From NCBI GenBank assembly GCA_965200825.1, contig OZ241385.1, forward strand, positions 2,108,001-2,172,000: a stretch of DNA of 64,000 nt. Direction: 5' to 3'. The notes beneath the pieces are model-generated. The model worked only from the letters and a program-made list of their open reading frames with translations. It did not search any database and had not been told where the DNA came from. The translations under genes were made by a program, and so were the position numbers. The DNA is from Bin80 sp026709335. Its GTDB lineage: Bacteria; Bacteroidota; Rhodothermia; Rhodothermales; Bin80. Positions within the stretch are counted from its first letter, which is position 1. Each line of letters opens with the position of its first letter. This document shows positions 9,742-19,700 of this stretch, in pieces.

Positions 9742-10160
9742 ATCCATGGATTCAAATCATCGTTCCCCGAATCATGGAACTAACCTATGCCTCTCATGAA
9801 ATGATCAAATTTGCGAATGATCTCGGATTTGAAGGCCCTCCCTTCGCTTGGGACGAAGACAGACATCATTGTCTCAAGTCCGAATTGGACGCAATTTTTG
9901 CCCATATGTATGGATTAGATCACTCCGATCTTGAATGGATTCTGGATGTACCAGCACCAAATTCATCCCTCCCTGTCTTAAAATCACATGAAATGAAAGA
10001 ATTTGGAGAGTATCGCACGAAGCAATACGTTCCCTGGGCATTTGATCAAGTGAATCATGGAAAAATCCGAACCTTTCCTGACTATGTTTGTCAAATTTTT
10101 GTATTAGCAAAGCAAGTTTTCACTCGAAAAACCTCGGCTACTGCCGATCCCCCAAGCTAA
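9742..10160 (+). pseudogene. C-terminal fragment of a type IIG/Eco57I-like restriction-modification methylase
   Basis: The frame is open from a TAA just before 9742 and encodes about 138 residues. These match the extreme C-terminus of large type IIG or DISARM-like methyltransferase/restriction proteins: 'IVPRIMELTY', then 'FEGPPFAWDEDRHHCLKSEL' with 'AIFAHMYGL' directly after it, the 'DLEWILD' segment and 'FGEYRTKQYV'. In that family this conserved tail closes a protein of well over 900 residues. The methylase motifs and nuclease are absent, so this is a remnant. The nominal ATG at 9774 falls inside the conserved block and is not a true start. It lies just upstream of a toxin-antitoxin-like pair, consistent with an old defence locus. 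Confidence 0.7.
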
Positions 10161-10186
10161 AACTTCTCGACCCCATAGTAGAAACC

Positions 10187-11335
10187 ATGGTGCGTGTTTC
10201 AGTTTCTCCCGAAATGCTAACTTGGGCCTGTGAACGTGCAGGCTACAATGTAGAATACTTTGCAAAGTCACTTCCGCAACTCGAGGCATGGATCCGACAA
10301 GAAAAGCGACCCACGTTTAATCAATTGGAGAAGTTAGCCAATATTACACACACACCATTCGGTTACCTATTCTTAAAAACTCCTCCTTCAGAAATCCTGC
10401 CAATCCCTGACTTTCGAACTGTGTCTGGGAATTCAATCAATAAACCAAGCCCCAATCTGCTTGACACGATTTATGCAATGCAACGCCGACAGAATTGTCT
10501 GCAAGAGTTACTGATCGAGGATGGTGTTGCTCCCTTAGCCTTCGTTTCAAGTGCCCGCCTATCTGACAAACCGGATCTTGTTGGACAAGAAATGCGAAAG
10601 GTACTTGGATTACATAATGGATGGGCTGCAAATATCCGCACCTGGCAAGATGCAGTAAGTGAACTGCGTCGATTGATTGAAGAGCTTGGGATCATCGCCG
10701 TAATTAATGGCGTGGTAGGAAATAACACGCATCGTAAATTGAACGTGGAAGAATTTCGCGGTTTTGCACTGACTGATCCGTATGCGCCACTCATTTTTGT
10801 GAATGGCGCAGATGCCAAATCAGCACAAATATTTACGCTTGCGCATGAATTGGCACATATCTGGCTCGGTAAAGAGGGAATTTCCGGCTTCGAAAATCTG
10901 CTTCCTTGCGGGACAAATGTTGAGAAATGGTGCAATCAAGCCGCCGCAGAATTCTTGGTGCCTACTGAAGAACTTAGCTCGTACTGGAAAGATGCGAAGC
11001 GTATGAAAAACCCATTTCAAAAACTTGCCAGAATCTTCAAGGTGAGTCCTATCGTTACTGCCCGCAGAGCCTTAGACCTCGAATTCGTAACACGCCAGAC
11101 TTTTTTTGATTTCTATAAAAACTACGTTGAGCAAGAACATAGAAATAGTTCCACCTCAAGTGGAGGTAATTTCTACAATAGCCAGAATACACGTGTAGGA
11201 AAATTGTTTGCAATTCGAGCACTAAATGCCGCGGAAGAAGGCCGTATCCTATTTAAGGAAGCCTACCATCTTACAGATCTACACAATGGTCACCTAGAGA
11301 AGTATGTAAAACATTTAGAGAAGACTAACGCGTGA
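10187..11335 (+). CDS. XRE-like HTH / ImmA-IrrE family metallo-endopeptidase, likely antitoxin of a PIN-type pair
   Basis: A 382-residue protein. I chose the ATG at 10187 ('MVRVSVSPEMLTWA'); an upstream extension would only read through the preceding fragment. Residues 1-75 resemble an atypical Cro/CI-like HTH domain of the kind fused to ImmA/IrrE. The Zn-dependent peptidase motif HExxH appears as 'LAHELAHIW' (about residue 225), followed by 'QAAAEFLVP', which supplies the third ligand region. The stop TGA overlaps the ATG of the next gene (TGATG), so the two are translationally coupled. ImmA/IrrE proteins paired with DUF4411 proteins are a recurrent toxin-antitoxin-like arrangement, in which this partner would repress the operon and/or neutralise the toxin. 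That role is inferred from family and context. Confidence 0.85.
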   Translation: MVRVSVSPEMLTWACERAGYNVEYFAKSLPQLEAWIRQEKRPTFNQLEKLANITHTPFGYLFLKTPPSEILPIPDFRTVSGNSINKPSPNLLDTIYAMQRRQNCLQELLIEDGVAPLAFVSSARLSDKPDLVGQEMRKVLGLHNGWAANIRTWQDAVSELRRLIEELGIIAVINGVVGNNTHRKLNVEEFRGFALTDPYAPLIFVNGADAKSAQIFTLAHELAHIWLGKEGISGFENLLPCGTNVEKWCNQAAAEFLVPTEELSSYWKDAKRMKNPFQKLARIFKVSPIVTARRALDLEFVTRQTFFDFYKNYVEQEHRNSSTSSGGNFYNSQNTRVGKLFAIRALNAAEEGRILFKEAYHLTDLHNGHLEKYVKHLEKTNA

Positions 11336-11895
11336 TGGTAGATCATATCTATTTGATTGACTCGGATGTATTCATTACAGCAAAAAATCAATACTACTTC
11401 TTCAATATCTGTCCTGGCTTTTGGAAAAGCTTGATTCATCACCATACGGAAGGGAGCATATTCAGTATTGATCAAGTTCACAAAGAACTTCTCACTGGTA
11501 AGGCTACAGACCCGCTTGTCCGATGGATGAACAATGAAGTTCCGAAAAAATTCTTCCTTTCTACGAAAGTTGAACAAATCATTGAAGCTTATGAGAAAAT
11601 CATCTTATGGGTGACGGAAAATCCACAATACTTTGATCAGGCCAAACAAAATTTCGCAACGAGTGCAGATGGTTGGTTAGTCGCTCACGCAATATTCAAA
11701 GCTACAATCGTAATCACCAACGAAAAATCCAGCCTCAAGTCTGAGAAGAGCATCAAACTACCCGATGTATGTAATCAATTTGGTGTACGATGGAAAACCC
11801 ATTTTTCATGCTCCAAACTCTCAACGTTCAATTTGATTGGAGTAAACCTATCGGATAACTCTCGCTATCAGAAATATCATCTTGATCTAGCATGA
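11335..11895 (+). CDS. DUF4411 family protein, PIN-like putative toxin
   Basis: 186 residues from the ATG at 11335, which overlaps the upstream stop; a GTG one codon earlier is also possible. The N-terminus 'YLIDSDVFITAKNQYY' is the hallmark of DUF4411, a PIN-fold family, with the Asp residues likely to bind metal. 'VHKELLTG' (about 47), 'SADGWLVAHA' (about 112) and 'TIVITNEKS' supply further acidic or polar active-site positions of a PIN ribonuclease. By analogy with VapC-like toxins it may cleave RNA, held in check by the upstream ImmA/IrrE protein. No direct evidence of activity can be read from the sequence. Confidence 0.82.
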   Translation: MVDHIYLIDSDVFITAKNQYYFFNICPGFWKSLIHHHTEGSIFSIDQVHKELLTGKATDPLVRWMNNEVPKKFFLSTKVEQIIEAYEKIILWVTENPQYFDQAKQNFATSADGWLVAHAIFKATIVITNEKSSLKSEKSIKLPDVCNQFGVRWKTHFSCSKLSTFNLIGVNLSDNSRYQKYHLDLA

Positions 11896-12406
11896 AGCGC
11901 TGAATGATTTCTGCCCTAAAATGTAAGCCCGATTGACAATGATTTGCACTTTTCGTATTCAATGCTCTAGTATATTAGGATGGCCGTCAGATAGGGTTGC
12001 AAGGGCGTTGTGTGTGGATAAAGTTATTCATTATGTAGTTTGAGTTATAGAGGGGCAATTTGACCGCTTCGATGGCCAAATAAATATCCTCGCGAAAAAG
12101 CTTCACGGCAAAAACGGGGAATATCTTGATGATTCTGTGGTTTCCAGAGATGTTTTATGATCTTTGGAAGATCATAAAACAATTTCCCCTCATCCAAAAC
12201 CACACCTGTCTTCGCATGATCGATACACGAAGCAATCATCTTTTGCGTACATCTATCCAACAGAGACCGAAGAGGCAGAAGTGAACGTTTTGATGTAGTT
12301 TTGCACAGGAGTGTTCTTTTCTAGTTAATGAATAAATGAGCGCTAGCATAGCGCAAACCAAGCAGAGCGATCCTCCCATAAGATCTAATTTCTGTGCCCA
12401 GTGCCA
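11896..12406. other. 511-bp gap, no supported gene
   Basis: This contains a 71-codon minus-strand frame at 12045-12260 without recognisable motifs, and AT-rich spacer. The following glycosyltransferase is read from the ATG at 12407. I see no RNA gene or clear promoter. Confidence 0.45.
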
Positions 12407-13546
12407 ATGCATCTGCCTTTGCCCAATTCGAATGAATCCAAGACAATTCATGTGATTGGGCGATATCCCCCTCCAATAGATGGACAAAGCCTGGCGACTC
12501 AAAATCTGGCCGACCTGCTCCAGAATGACTATGCCGTGAAACGGTTCAATATGGCACTTGCGGATCGGGTCTTACTGCCTTCAGGACTTTCAGGAATGAG
12601 AAGTACTATGAGTCACTATCTTGGACTGAAGCCAAAACTAAAAGAGCAGATATCTGATGGCTGCCCGGTCCTGTGGACAAGTATTTCTGCCCAGTCTTCA
12701 GGACATTGGCGCGATCTCCTTGCCATACTCCCCTCATTCAAACCTACTCAAGCAATCGTCGCAGTTGTGCACTGGGGGACTTTTTCAAAAATATTCACCC
12801 ACTGGCGGACGGCTTCCACAGCTCGCCATCTCACTCGCCGCTTGAATCGTATCGTGGTTCTAAGCCAGGAACTGGCAAATCAAGTTGCCGAATGGATACC
12901 CGAAGAGAAACTTACGGTCATCCCTAATTATGTTGAAGCACTCGCATCCAAAGATCAACTGGCTACCAAGCGCCTCCAATATTCTTCTTCAAAGGCTCTC
13001 AAGGTTCTATTTTTGGGCCATATGATTCGAGAAAAGGGATGTTACGACCTCTTACGAGGAATTGCAATAGCTGTCAAAAAAGGAGTTGCAGTAGAAGCCC
13101 ACTTTGCTGGACGCTGGAACAACGATAGTGATGAAGGACACTTTTATCATGAACTGAGAGGGCTGGGACTTGCCCAATATGTCACGGTACACGGCCCAAT
13201 TGATGATCGAGAAACCGTGGCCGAACTTCATCGAACAGCTCATGTATTTGCTCTTCCAAGTGTCCTTGCGCACGAAGCCCAGCCACTAGCCATCATGGAA
13301 GCTCTCAGTGCTGCAACTCCCGTAATCACTACAAAACGTCCCATCTTTGAAGCACTCGCTGGACCTGAACATGGAGCTTTTCTGGTTCCTTCCAATAACC
13401 CGGAGGCAATTGCGGATGGTTTGCAATCTCTCTCCAATGAGCATCTATGGATGAAGAATTCGTTGGCTGCACGTAAACACTATGAATCTGCCTACAGCCC
13501 TGAATCGGTTCGGGAGCTGTGGATCAATCTGATTCAGAGTTTGTGA
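12407..13546 (+). CDS. Glycosyltransferase family 4-like protein
   Basis: About 379 residues from the ATG at 12407; a GTG two codons upstream is in frame. It has a GT-B fold glycosyltransferase layout. An N-terminal Rossmann-like half begins 'IHVIGRYPPPIDGQSLAT' and a C-terminal half begins 'KVLFLGHMIREKGCYDLL'. The GT4 nucleotide-sugar site is seen in 'FALPSVLAHEAQPLAIMEAL', which contains the E-x7-E pair. It would transfer a sugar from an activated donor to a surface glycan or lipid acceptor. It is not embedded in a polysaccharide cluster here, so the acceptor is unknown. The next gene is 238 bp away beyond an inverted-repeat element. Confidence 0.88.
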   Translation: MHLPLPNSNESKTIHVIGRYPPPIDGQSLATQNLADLLQNDYAVKRFNMALADRVLLPSGLSGMRSTMSHYLGLKPKLKEQISDGCPVLWTSISAQSSGHWRDLLAILPSFKPTQAIVAVVHWGTFSKIFTHWRTASTARHLTRRLNRIVVLSQELANQVAEWIPEEKLTVIPNYVEALASKDQLATKRLQYSSSKALKVLFLGHMIREKGCYDLLRGIAIAVKKGVAVEAHFAGRWNNDSDEGHFYHELRGLGLAQYVTVHGPIDDRETVAELHRTAHVFALPSVLAHEAQPLAIMEALSAATPVITTKRPIFEALAGPEHGAFLVPSNNPEAIADGLQSLSNEHLWMKNSLAARKHYESAYSPESVRELWINLIQSL

Positions 13547-13565
13547 TGATCCTTTGTATGGAATT

Positions 13566-13743
13566 ATATCCATGAGTAACAAGCTCACGAATCCATTTGA
13601 CGGGTTCATGGAGTTCCTAACGGAAACGCTCCTCGCCATCCATTCACACACCGGATATGTGGTGCAGACATCGCCAATCCCGGACGTAATACCACCGAGA
13701 TGTAACATTTTTCTGATTTATCAAAATTGTTACTCATCGATAT
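13566..13743. repeat. 178-bp element bounded by 17-bp inverted repeats (MITE-like)
   Basis: ATATCCATGAGTAACAA at 13566-13582 is the reverse complement of TTGTTACTCATCGATAT at 13727-13743 with one mismatch. The enclosed 144 bp encodes nothing recognisable. It lies between the glycosyltransferase and the sugar transporter genes. I see no clear target duplication: the flanks are AATT and AATG. It could be a miniature inverted-repeat element or a long-range RNA structure in the transporter leader. Confidence 0.55.
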
Positions 13744-13784
13744 AATGCCCCTTTGTATCTTTCCTGACGCTACCGTAGCTTTTA

Positions 13785-15395
13785 GTGAGTAAACAATCCA
13801 ATCCATTGAATAGTAGCCGAAATATGAACACAACCCTTTACGTTGCGCGAACTGCTCTGATTGTTGCTCTCGGCGGATTCCTCATGGGATTTGACGCTTC
13901 GGTAATTTCTGGGGTTGTCGGATTTATTGAAGTTGAGTTTGATCTCACAAATCTGCAACTTGGATGGGCTGTGAGCTCGTTGACGTTGAGCTCAACGCTA
14001 GCAATGATGATCTCCGGACCTCTTAGTAATCGAATTGGTCGACGTAACGTACTCTACTGGGCTGCCATACTTTACGCTATTTCTGCGATTGCATCTGCTC
14101 TGGCTCCCTCATATCTCTTCTTGGTGATTGCCCGAATGATCGGTGGATTGGGAGTCGGTGCTTCGTTGATTATTGCCCCCATGTATATCGCAGAAATCTC
14201 ACCTCCGAAGCTTCGGGGGCGTATGGTGTCTTTTAACCAGCTCAATATCGTAATCGGAATCACGGTTGCCTTTTTCACGAATTACATTATTTTGGAACTT
14301 GGAGATTCCACTGCTGCCTGGGCTGAAAACTTGAAATTCGGCCCATACAACTGGCGCTGGATGTTAGGGTTGGAGACACTTCCAGCCGTACTCTATTTCT
14401 GTGCACTTTTTGCTGTACCAGAAAGCCCTCGCTGGCTTGTAATGAAAGGACGTATCAGTGAGGGCCTCGACATTATGACGCGAGCGAGTGGTGCTGTGGA
14501 AGCAGAAAAAGACCTACAGGCTGTCCAGGCCAGCCTTGATGCCGATGCTGCGAAGGATAAGGTAGGATTGAGTGCTCTATTTGCGCCCGCTCTAAAACTT
14601 GCACTCCTCATCGGAATCGTGATTGCTGTCGTGCAACAAATCACAGGAATTAATGCCGTTTTTTTCTATGCTCCTATGATCTTTGAACAGTCAGGAATTG
14701 GGACAAATGCCTCCTTCATTCAGGCAATCCTGGTTGGTCTCGTCAATCTGGTCTTTACTGTGGTAGCGATCGCCCTGATAGACCGACTCGGAAGAAAACC
14801 TCTGCTTATTCTGGGACTCACAGGAATTACAATCGCCATGACCGTACTGGCATATGGATTCTATAGCGCTTCCTATATGCTTCCAGTCGATGCCACACTC
14901 CCCGCTGCAATCAATCAGCAGGCTATTCAACCAATCTTGGATATTACCTATAATTCTGATGTCGCCTTCAAACAAGCCATCGAAAACGTGCTGGGAATTT
15001 CCGCTGCAAGAGAATTTGAGTCTGAACTCATTGCGGCCGCTATCAGCATGAACCCAATCTTGATTCTGACTGGAATATTGGGCTTCGTTGCCTCATTTGC
15101 AATCTCACTCGGCCCGGTTATGTGGGTTCTATTCTCGGAGCTTTTCCCAAATCGAGTTCGTGCACTCGCAATTTCATTTGTGGGCCTTATAAACTCTGCC
15201 GTCAGCTTTACTGTCCAATTGATTTTTCCCTGGGAGCTTGCAAATCTGGGCAGTGGCACGACTTTCCTTTTATATGGGATCATGGCCTCGCTTGGCCTGA
15301 TCTTCGTCATCTTCGTGCTTCCTGAAACAAAAGGACGCTCCCTCGAATCACTTGAAAATCTCTTGTCAGGAGAACTAAAAGCTGAATCGAAATAA
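13785..15395 (+). CDS. MFS sugar transporter (sugar porter family)
   Basis: A 536-residue inner-membrane symporter-like protein with 12 predicted helices. Sugar-porter signatures are all present: 'GFDASVISGVVGF' in helix 1, 'NRIGRRNVLYW' in the loop after helix 2, 'PESPRWLVMKGR' before the central loop, 'QQITGINAVFFYAPMIF' in helix 7, 'DRLGRKPLL', and 'PETKGRSLESLE' at the C-terminus. The annotated start is GTG at 13785; an ATG at 13824 is a credible alternative. It is followed after 1 bp by a GH2-like glycosidase and then a large cytosolic protein. This suggests import of a mono- or oligosaccharide released outside the inner membrane. Substrate inferred only from context. Confidence 0.92.
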   Translation: MSKQSNPLNSSRNMNTTLYVARTALIVALGGFLMGFDASVISGVVGFIEVEFDLTNLQLGWAVSSLTLSSTLAMMISGPLSNRIGRRNVLYWAAILYAISAIASALAPSYLFLVIARMIGGLGVGASLIIAPMYIAEISPPKLRGRMVSFNQLNIVIGITVAFFTNYIILELGDSTAAWAENLKFGPYNWRWMLGLETLPAVLYFCALFAVPESPRWLVMKGRISEGLDIMTRASGAVEAEKDLQAVQASLDADAAKDKVGLSALFAPALKLALLIGIVIAVVQQITGINAVFFYAPMIFEQSGIGTNASFIQAILVGLVNLVFTVVAIALIDRLGRKPLLILGLTGITIAMTVLAYGFYSASYMLPVDATLPAAINQQAIQPILDITYNSDVAFKQAIENVLGISAAREFESELIAAAISMNPILILTGILGFVASFAISLGPVMWVLFSELFPNRVRALAISFVGLINSAVSFTVQLIFPWELANLGSGTTFLLYGIMASLGLIFVIFVLPETKGRSLESLENLLSGELKAESK

Positions 15396-15396
15396 T

Positions 15397-16728
15397 ATGA
15401 ATCTGTTCAATCAAACGTACATCTGTTTTTTCGTTTTTCTCCCTCTCATATTACTGGCAGCTTCCTTGGATACACAGGAAGCTGCTACCGTAGAAGTTCG
15501 CCAGATAGATGGGCGCTATCAGCTATTCAAGGATGACGCTCCATTCTATATTCATGGTGCCGGGCTGGAATTTGGTGATATTGAAGCTTTAGCTGCGCAC
15601 GGTGCCAATTCATTTCGGACCTGGCGTACAGATAATGGTCGAGATACAGGTATAGAAGTCCTCGACCAAGCATATGCCAATGGCCTCATGGTCACTATGG
15701 GAATTGAAATAGCCCGTGAACGATCAGGGACCGGACGCGGTGTTTTCAACTTTGATTATAGCGACTCTATAGCTGTTGCTGATCAGTTGTCCAGAGTCCG
15801 AGAAGAGGTTCTGATGTATAAGGATCACCCTGCCCTTCTGATGTGGGGAATCGGAAATGAACTAAACCTTGAGTCATCCAATCCTCTTGTCTGGAATGCA
15901 GTGAATGATATCTCCAAAATGATCCATGAGGTGGACGGCAAGCACCCCACGCTGACGATGCTTGCCGGGATCAATTCTGAATTGATTCAAGAGATCAAAA
16001 CCAGGGCTCCTGATCTGGATCTACTTGGGATTCAAATGTATGCAGATATCGTGAACCTACCACGTTACTTGAAAGAATCGGGCTGGGATGGTCCGTATGT
16101 TGTCACTGAATGGGGGGCTACTGGACACTGGGAGGTCGCCACAACATCTTGGGGGGCACCGATTGAAAATAATTCTACCGTCAAAGCAGACTGGTATGAA
16201 CGCCGATACCAGATCGCAATTGCATCCGATACCGTTCAATGTGTCGGCTCGTATGTATTTCTCTGGGGGCACAAGCAGGAGCGTACTTCAACCTGGTACG
16301 GCATGTTCATGCCAGATGGAGAAAAAACTGCTGCCGTTGATGTCATGGAGCATAAATGGACGGGAGCTTGGCCTTCAAATCTGGCTCCCCGAATTGATTC
16401 ATTTATGCTCAATGAGATGGAGGCTCATGCGAACATTCAATTATCTCCGGGAATGAGCGTAACCAGTACGGTGGTCGCTTCCGACGCAGACGGAGATTCT
16501 CTTAGCTATCACTGGAGCGTTCGACGTGAAGCTATCGAAGTTGGACACGGTGGAGACGACGAGGACGAACCACCTCTCATTCCTGATCTGTTCGTTAGCA
16601 TGAACCATGATCAGGTTAACCTGAATGCGCCGTCAGAACCTGGCGCCTATCGATTATTTGTTGAGATCACTGATGGCCAAGGAAGTGCAGCGCACGCCAA
16701 CATCCCGTTCCTCGTCACAGACGAGTGA
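15397..16728 (+). CDS. Exported glycoside hydrolase with GH2-like TIM barrel and C-terminal Ig-like domain
   Basis: 443 residues with a signal peptide (residues 1-24). The TIM barrel (about 35-330) resembles the catalytic domain of GH2/GH-A glycosidases. The acid/base Glu is in 'WGIGNELNLESS' and the nucleophile Glu in 'YVVTEWGATGHWE'. The start 'GRYQLFKDDAPFYIHGAG' is typical of this TIM-barrel group. A C-terminal beta domain (about 345-440) resembles a cadherin/PKD-like module ('ASDADGDSLSYHWSV'). It would cleave a beta-linked glycan in the periplasm or outside the cell, with products taken up by the adjacent MFS permease. It starts 1 bp after the permease stop, so the two are probably co-transcribed. 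Exact specificity cannot be read. Confidence 0.82.
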   Translation: MNLFNQTYICFFVFLPLILLAASLDTQEAATVEVRQIDGRYQLFKDDAPFYIHGAGLEFGDIEALAAHGANSFRTWRTDNGRDTGIEVLDQAYANGLMVTMGIEIARERSGTGRGVFNFDYSDSIAVADQLSRVREEVLMYKDHPALLMWGIGNELNLESSNPLVWNAVNDISKMIHEVDGKHPTLTMLAGINSELIQEIKTRAPDLDLLGIQMYADIVNLPRYLKESGWDGPYVVTEWGATGHWEVATTSWGAPIENNSTVKADWYERRYQIAIASDTVQCVGSYVFLWGHKQERTSTWYGMFMPDGEKTAAVDVMEHKWTGAWPSNLAPRIDSFMLNEMEAHANIQLSPGMSVTSTVVASDADGDSLSYHWSVRREAIEVGHGGDDEDEPPLIPDLFVSMNHDQVNLNAPSEPGAYRLFVEITDGQGSAAHANIPFLVTDE

Positions 16729-19700
16729 GTTTCAGGGTATCTTTGCAGGGCACAGTAAGCTGTACCCGAACCGAGGCATATGCTCGGGACAACTTGTAGA
16801 GCGATACGGTGAGTCTTGGTATCGAATCTCGAATTACGATCAATTATCTCCATTTTTGATTACGTTGGCCAGCACGGGGAATCACTGGCTGTTTATTTCC
16901 AGCACCGGCGCATTGACTGCCGGTCGCAAAAATTCGGATCATGCACTTTTTCCCTACGTCACAGATGATAAACTTCATCACTCAGCATCCGATACAGGAA
17001 GCGTTACCCTGGTACGTATTGACCGTTCTAACCGAACCATGCTCTGGGAGCCATTCAGTTCCCGCCAGCATGGATTATATCGCATTGAACGTAATCTATA
17101 TAAAAATGCTACAGGCAATAAGCTTCTGTTTGAAGAATTCAACCGGGATCTGAGTCTTCTCTTTTCCTACAGTTGGCAATGTGTCAACCACTTTGGCTTT
17201 GTTCGACGTTCCCGACTGGAGAGCCTTTGGCACATACCTATGCGCATTAGCGTGTTGGATGGCATTGCCAATATTTTGCCTGCCGGAGTCAGTGCTGAAA
17301 TTCAACAATCTCGCAGCACACTCGTGGATGCCTACAAAGTGAATGAGCTGGAACAGCAAGTAGGAGTTTTTTCGCTGAGTTCGCTAATAGTTGACCACCC
17401 TGTTCCCGAGGAAGCTCTACGTGCTACGCTGGTGTGGCAAAATGGACCCCGACCGCTCTCAATTCTACTGTCTACGAAACAGCTGGATGCGTACCGAGCA
17501 AAACAGGAATTGAGTACAGAACATACAGTCCGTGGGCGGCGTGGAGCCTATCTGGTCGAGCGTAGCTTCCGCCTCACGAAAGACCGAGCAATTTCTTGGG
17601 ATCTGATTGCAGATGTTGACCAACATGTTGGGCATTTGATCGAATTGCAAGCGGAAATGGGAAGTTCATCTACCTTCATCCGTAGGTTGCGTCGCCAGGA
17701 AGAAGAGGATACATCTGAGCTCCAGAAGCTCATTGCAGGTGCAGATGGCATGCAAAAAACTGCACAGAAATCTAATGATCTGCGACACTATAGCAATACG
17801 CTCTTTAATGCTATGCGCGGTGGTATTCCACTAAATGGATATAGCGTGGAAAAACAGGATTTGATTCGTTTTGTGTATCTACGCAATCACAAACTTGCAT
17901 CTACCTCCTATCTCCAGGATCTACCCGATATCATAGATTTGACCCGACTCCCTACCCCCGATGATCCCCAACTGCACAGATTGACTAACGAATATCTGCC
18001 TCTGGCATACAGTCGGAGGCATGGAGATCCGAGCCGCCCCTGGAATGCTTTTGAAATTCACACACATAATGATCGCGGGGAACTATTATTTGATTACTCC
18101 GGAAACTGGCGTGATCTGTTTCAAAACTGGGAAGCTTTGGGTAGATCTTTTCCTCAATACTATCCAGCAATGCTATCCACATTCGTCAACGCTTCTACAG
18201 CCGACGGATACAATCCTTACAGGATTACTCGAAGTGGCGTTGACTGGGAAATCCCCGATGAATCCGATCCGTGGGCTTCGATCGGTTACTGGGGAGATCA
18301 TCAACTTACATATCTGCTTTGCCTTCTAGAGTGGACTCATGCACATGACTCGGAAAAGCTTGCTCAATTGATGAATCTGCGCATTTTTAGCTATGTTCAG
18401 GTTCCATACCGTCTTGCAGATTATGACAAAATTTTAGCCGATCCGAAACATTCTGTGGAATTTGACTGGATTCTGCATGAGAAAATTTCTGCACGAACGG
18501 AGAAAAATGGAACAGATGAATGTTTGCTGCAAACTAAAGCGGGAAATCCGGTTCTTGTAACCCTTGCCGAAAAACTGCTCGTTCCTGCTTTGACTAAACT
18601 ATGTGCAATGATTCCTGGCGGCGGAATTTGGTTGAATACTCAACGCCCTGAGTGGAACGATGCAAATAATGCCCTTGCCGGATGGGGGTGTTCTCTCGTC
18701 ACACTCTTTCATTTGTACCGTTACCTGCAATTCGTCGAAAAATTATACAGGGAGAACCAGAGCACAACTTTGCAAATATCTGCGGAGATCCTGAGCTGGG
18801 TAAATGAAATTCAACAGGCTTTACCCGTCAATGGCGACGTATCCAGTCCTTCTGGTCGATTCAAAGTGATGGATGCACTGGGGCGTGCTGCATGTCGCTA
18901 CCGTACAAACCTGTATACCCGAGGAATAGAGAAGAAGCCTATAAGTGTGGACGCTGGAGATTTGGCCGAATTCTGCGCTCTCTCATGCAAGGCAATCCAG
19001 CCAACTCTCCAGCAAGCAATTCGGGAAGATGGACTCGTACACAGCTATACTGTTCTCCATCCTCCATCTGCTCAGTCCATAAATATTGAACCTCTTCAAC
19101 TAATGTTGGAGGGACAAATAGCTGCTCTCAACTCAAATAAACTAAGTACTCAGGATGTCCTTAAACTGCTGAATGCTCTCAAGGAAAGCTCACTCTACAG
19201 TGCCTATCACAGCAGTTATTTGCTTTATGCCGACAAAAGACTGCCGCGTTTCAGTCTTCGTAATCAAATATCTCCCAACGATATCGTGCGACTCTCATCA
19301 GTGCGAAAACTGATCAAAAACAAAGATGATCGCCTCCTCTCTAGACATTCCAAAGGCCAGTACTACTTCAATCCAGATCTTGTGAATTCAACTGAACTGG
19401 AAAAGTTACTGGATACTCTTGAAGAGGAAGGGTATAAGGCTGTAACTCAGGAGCGGGCCAGTATCTTGGCTCTCTATGAAAAAACATTCAGTCATACTTC
19501 GTTCACAGGACGCTCTGGACGGTTCTTCAAATATGAGGGACTTGGCTGCATATATTGGCATATCATTTCAAAACTCCTCTTGGCCATACAAGGTGCATTT
19601 TGGAAAGCCGTAGATACGAACGCACTAGTGAATTCACGTAAAGCACTTATCCGACATTATTACGAAATTCGTAACAGCTTAGGGGGATCTCAGTCCCCTG

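Noticed and set aside
12045..12260. 71-codon minus-strand frame upstream of the glycosyltransferase
   Set aside because: No family resemblance I can name; could be chance. Left as gap sequence.
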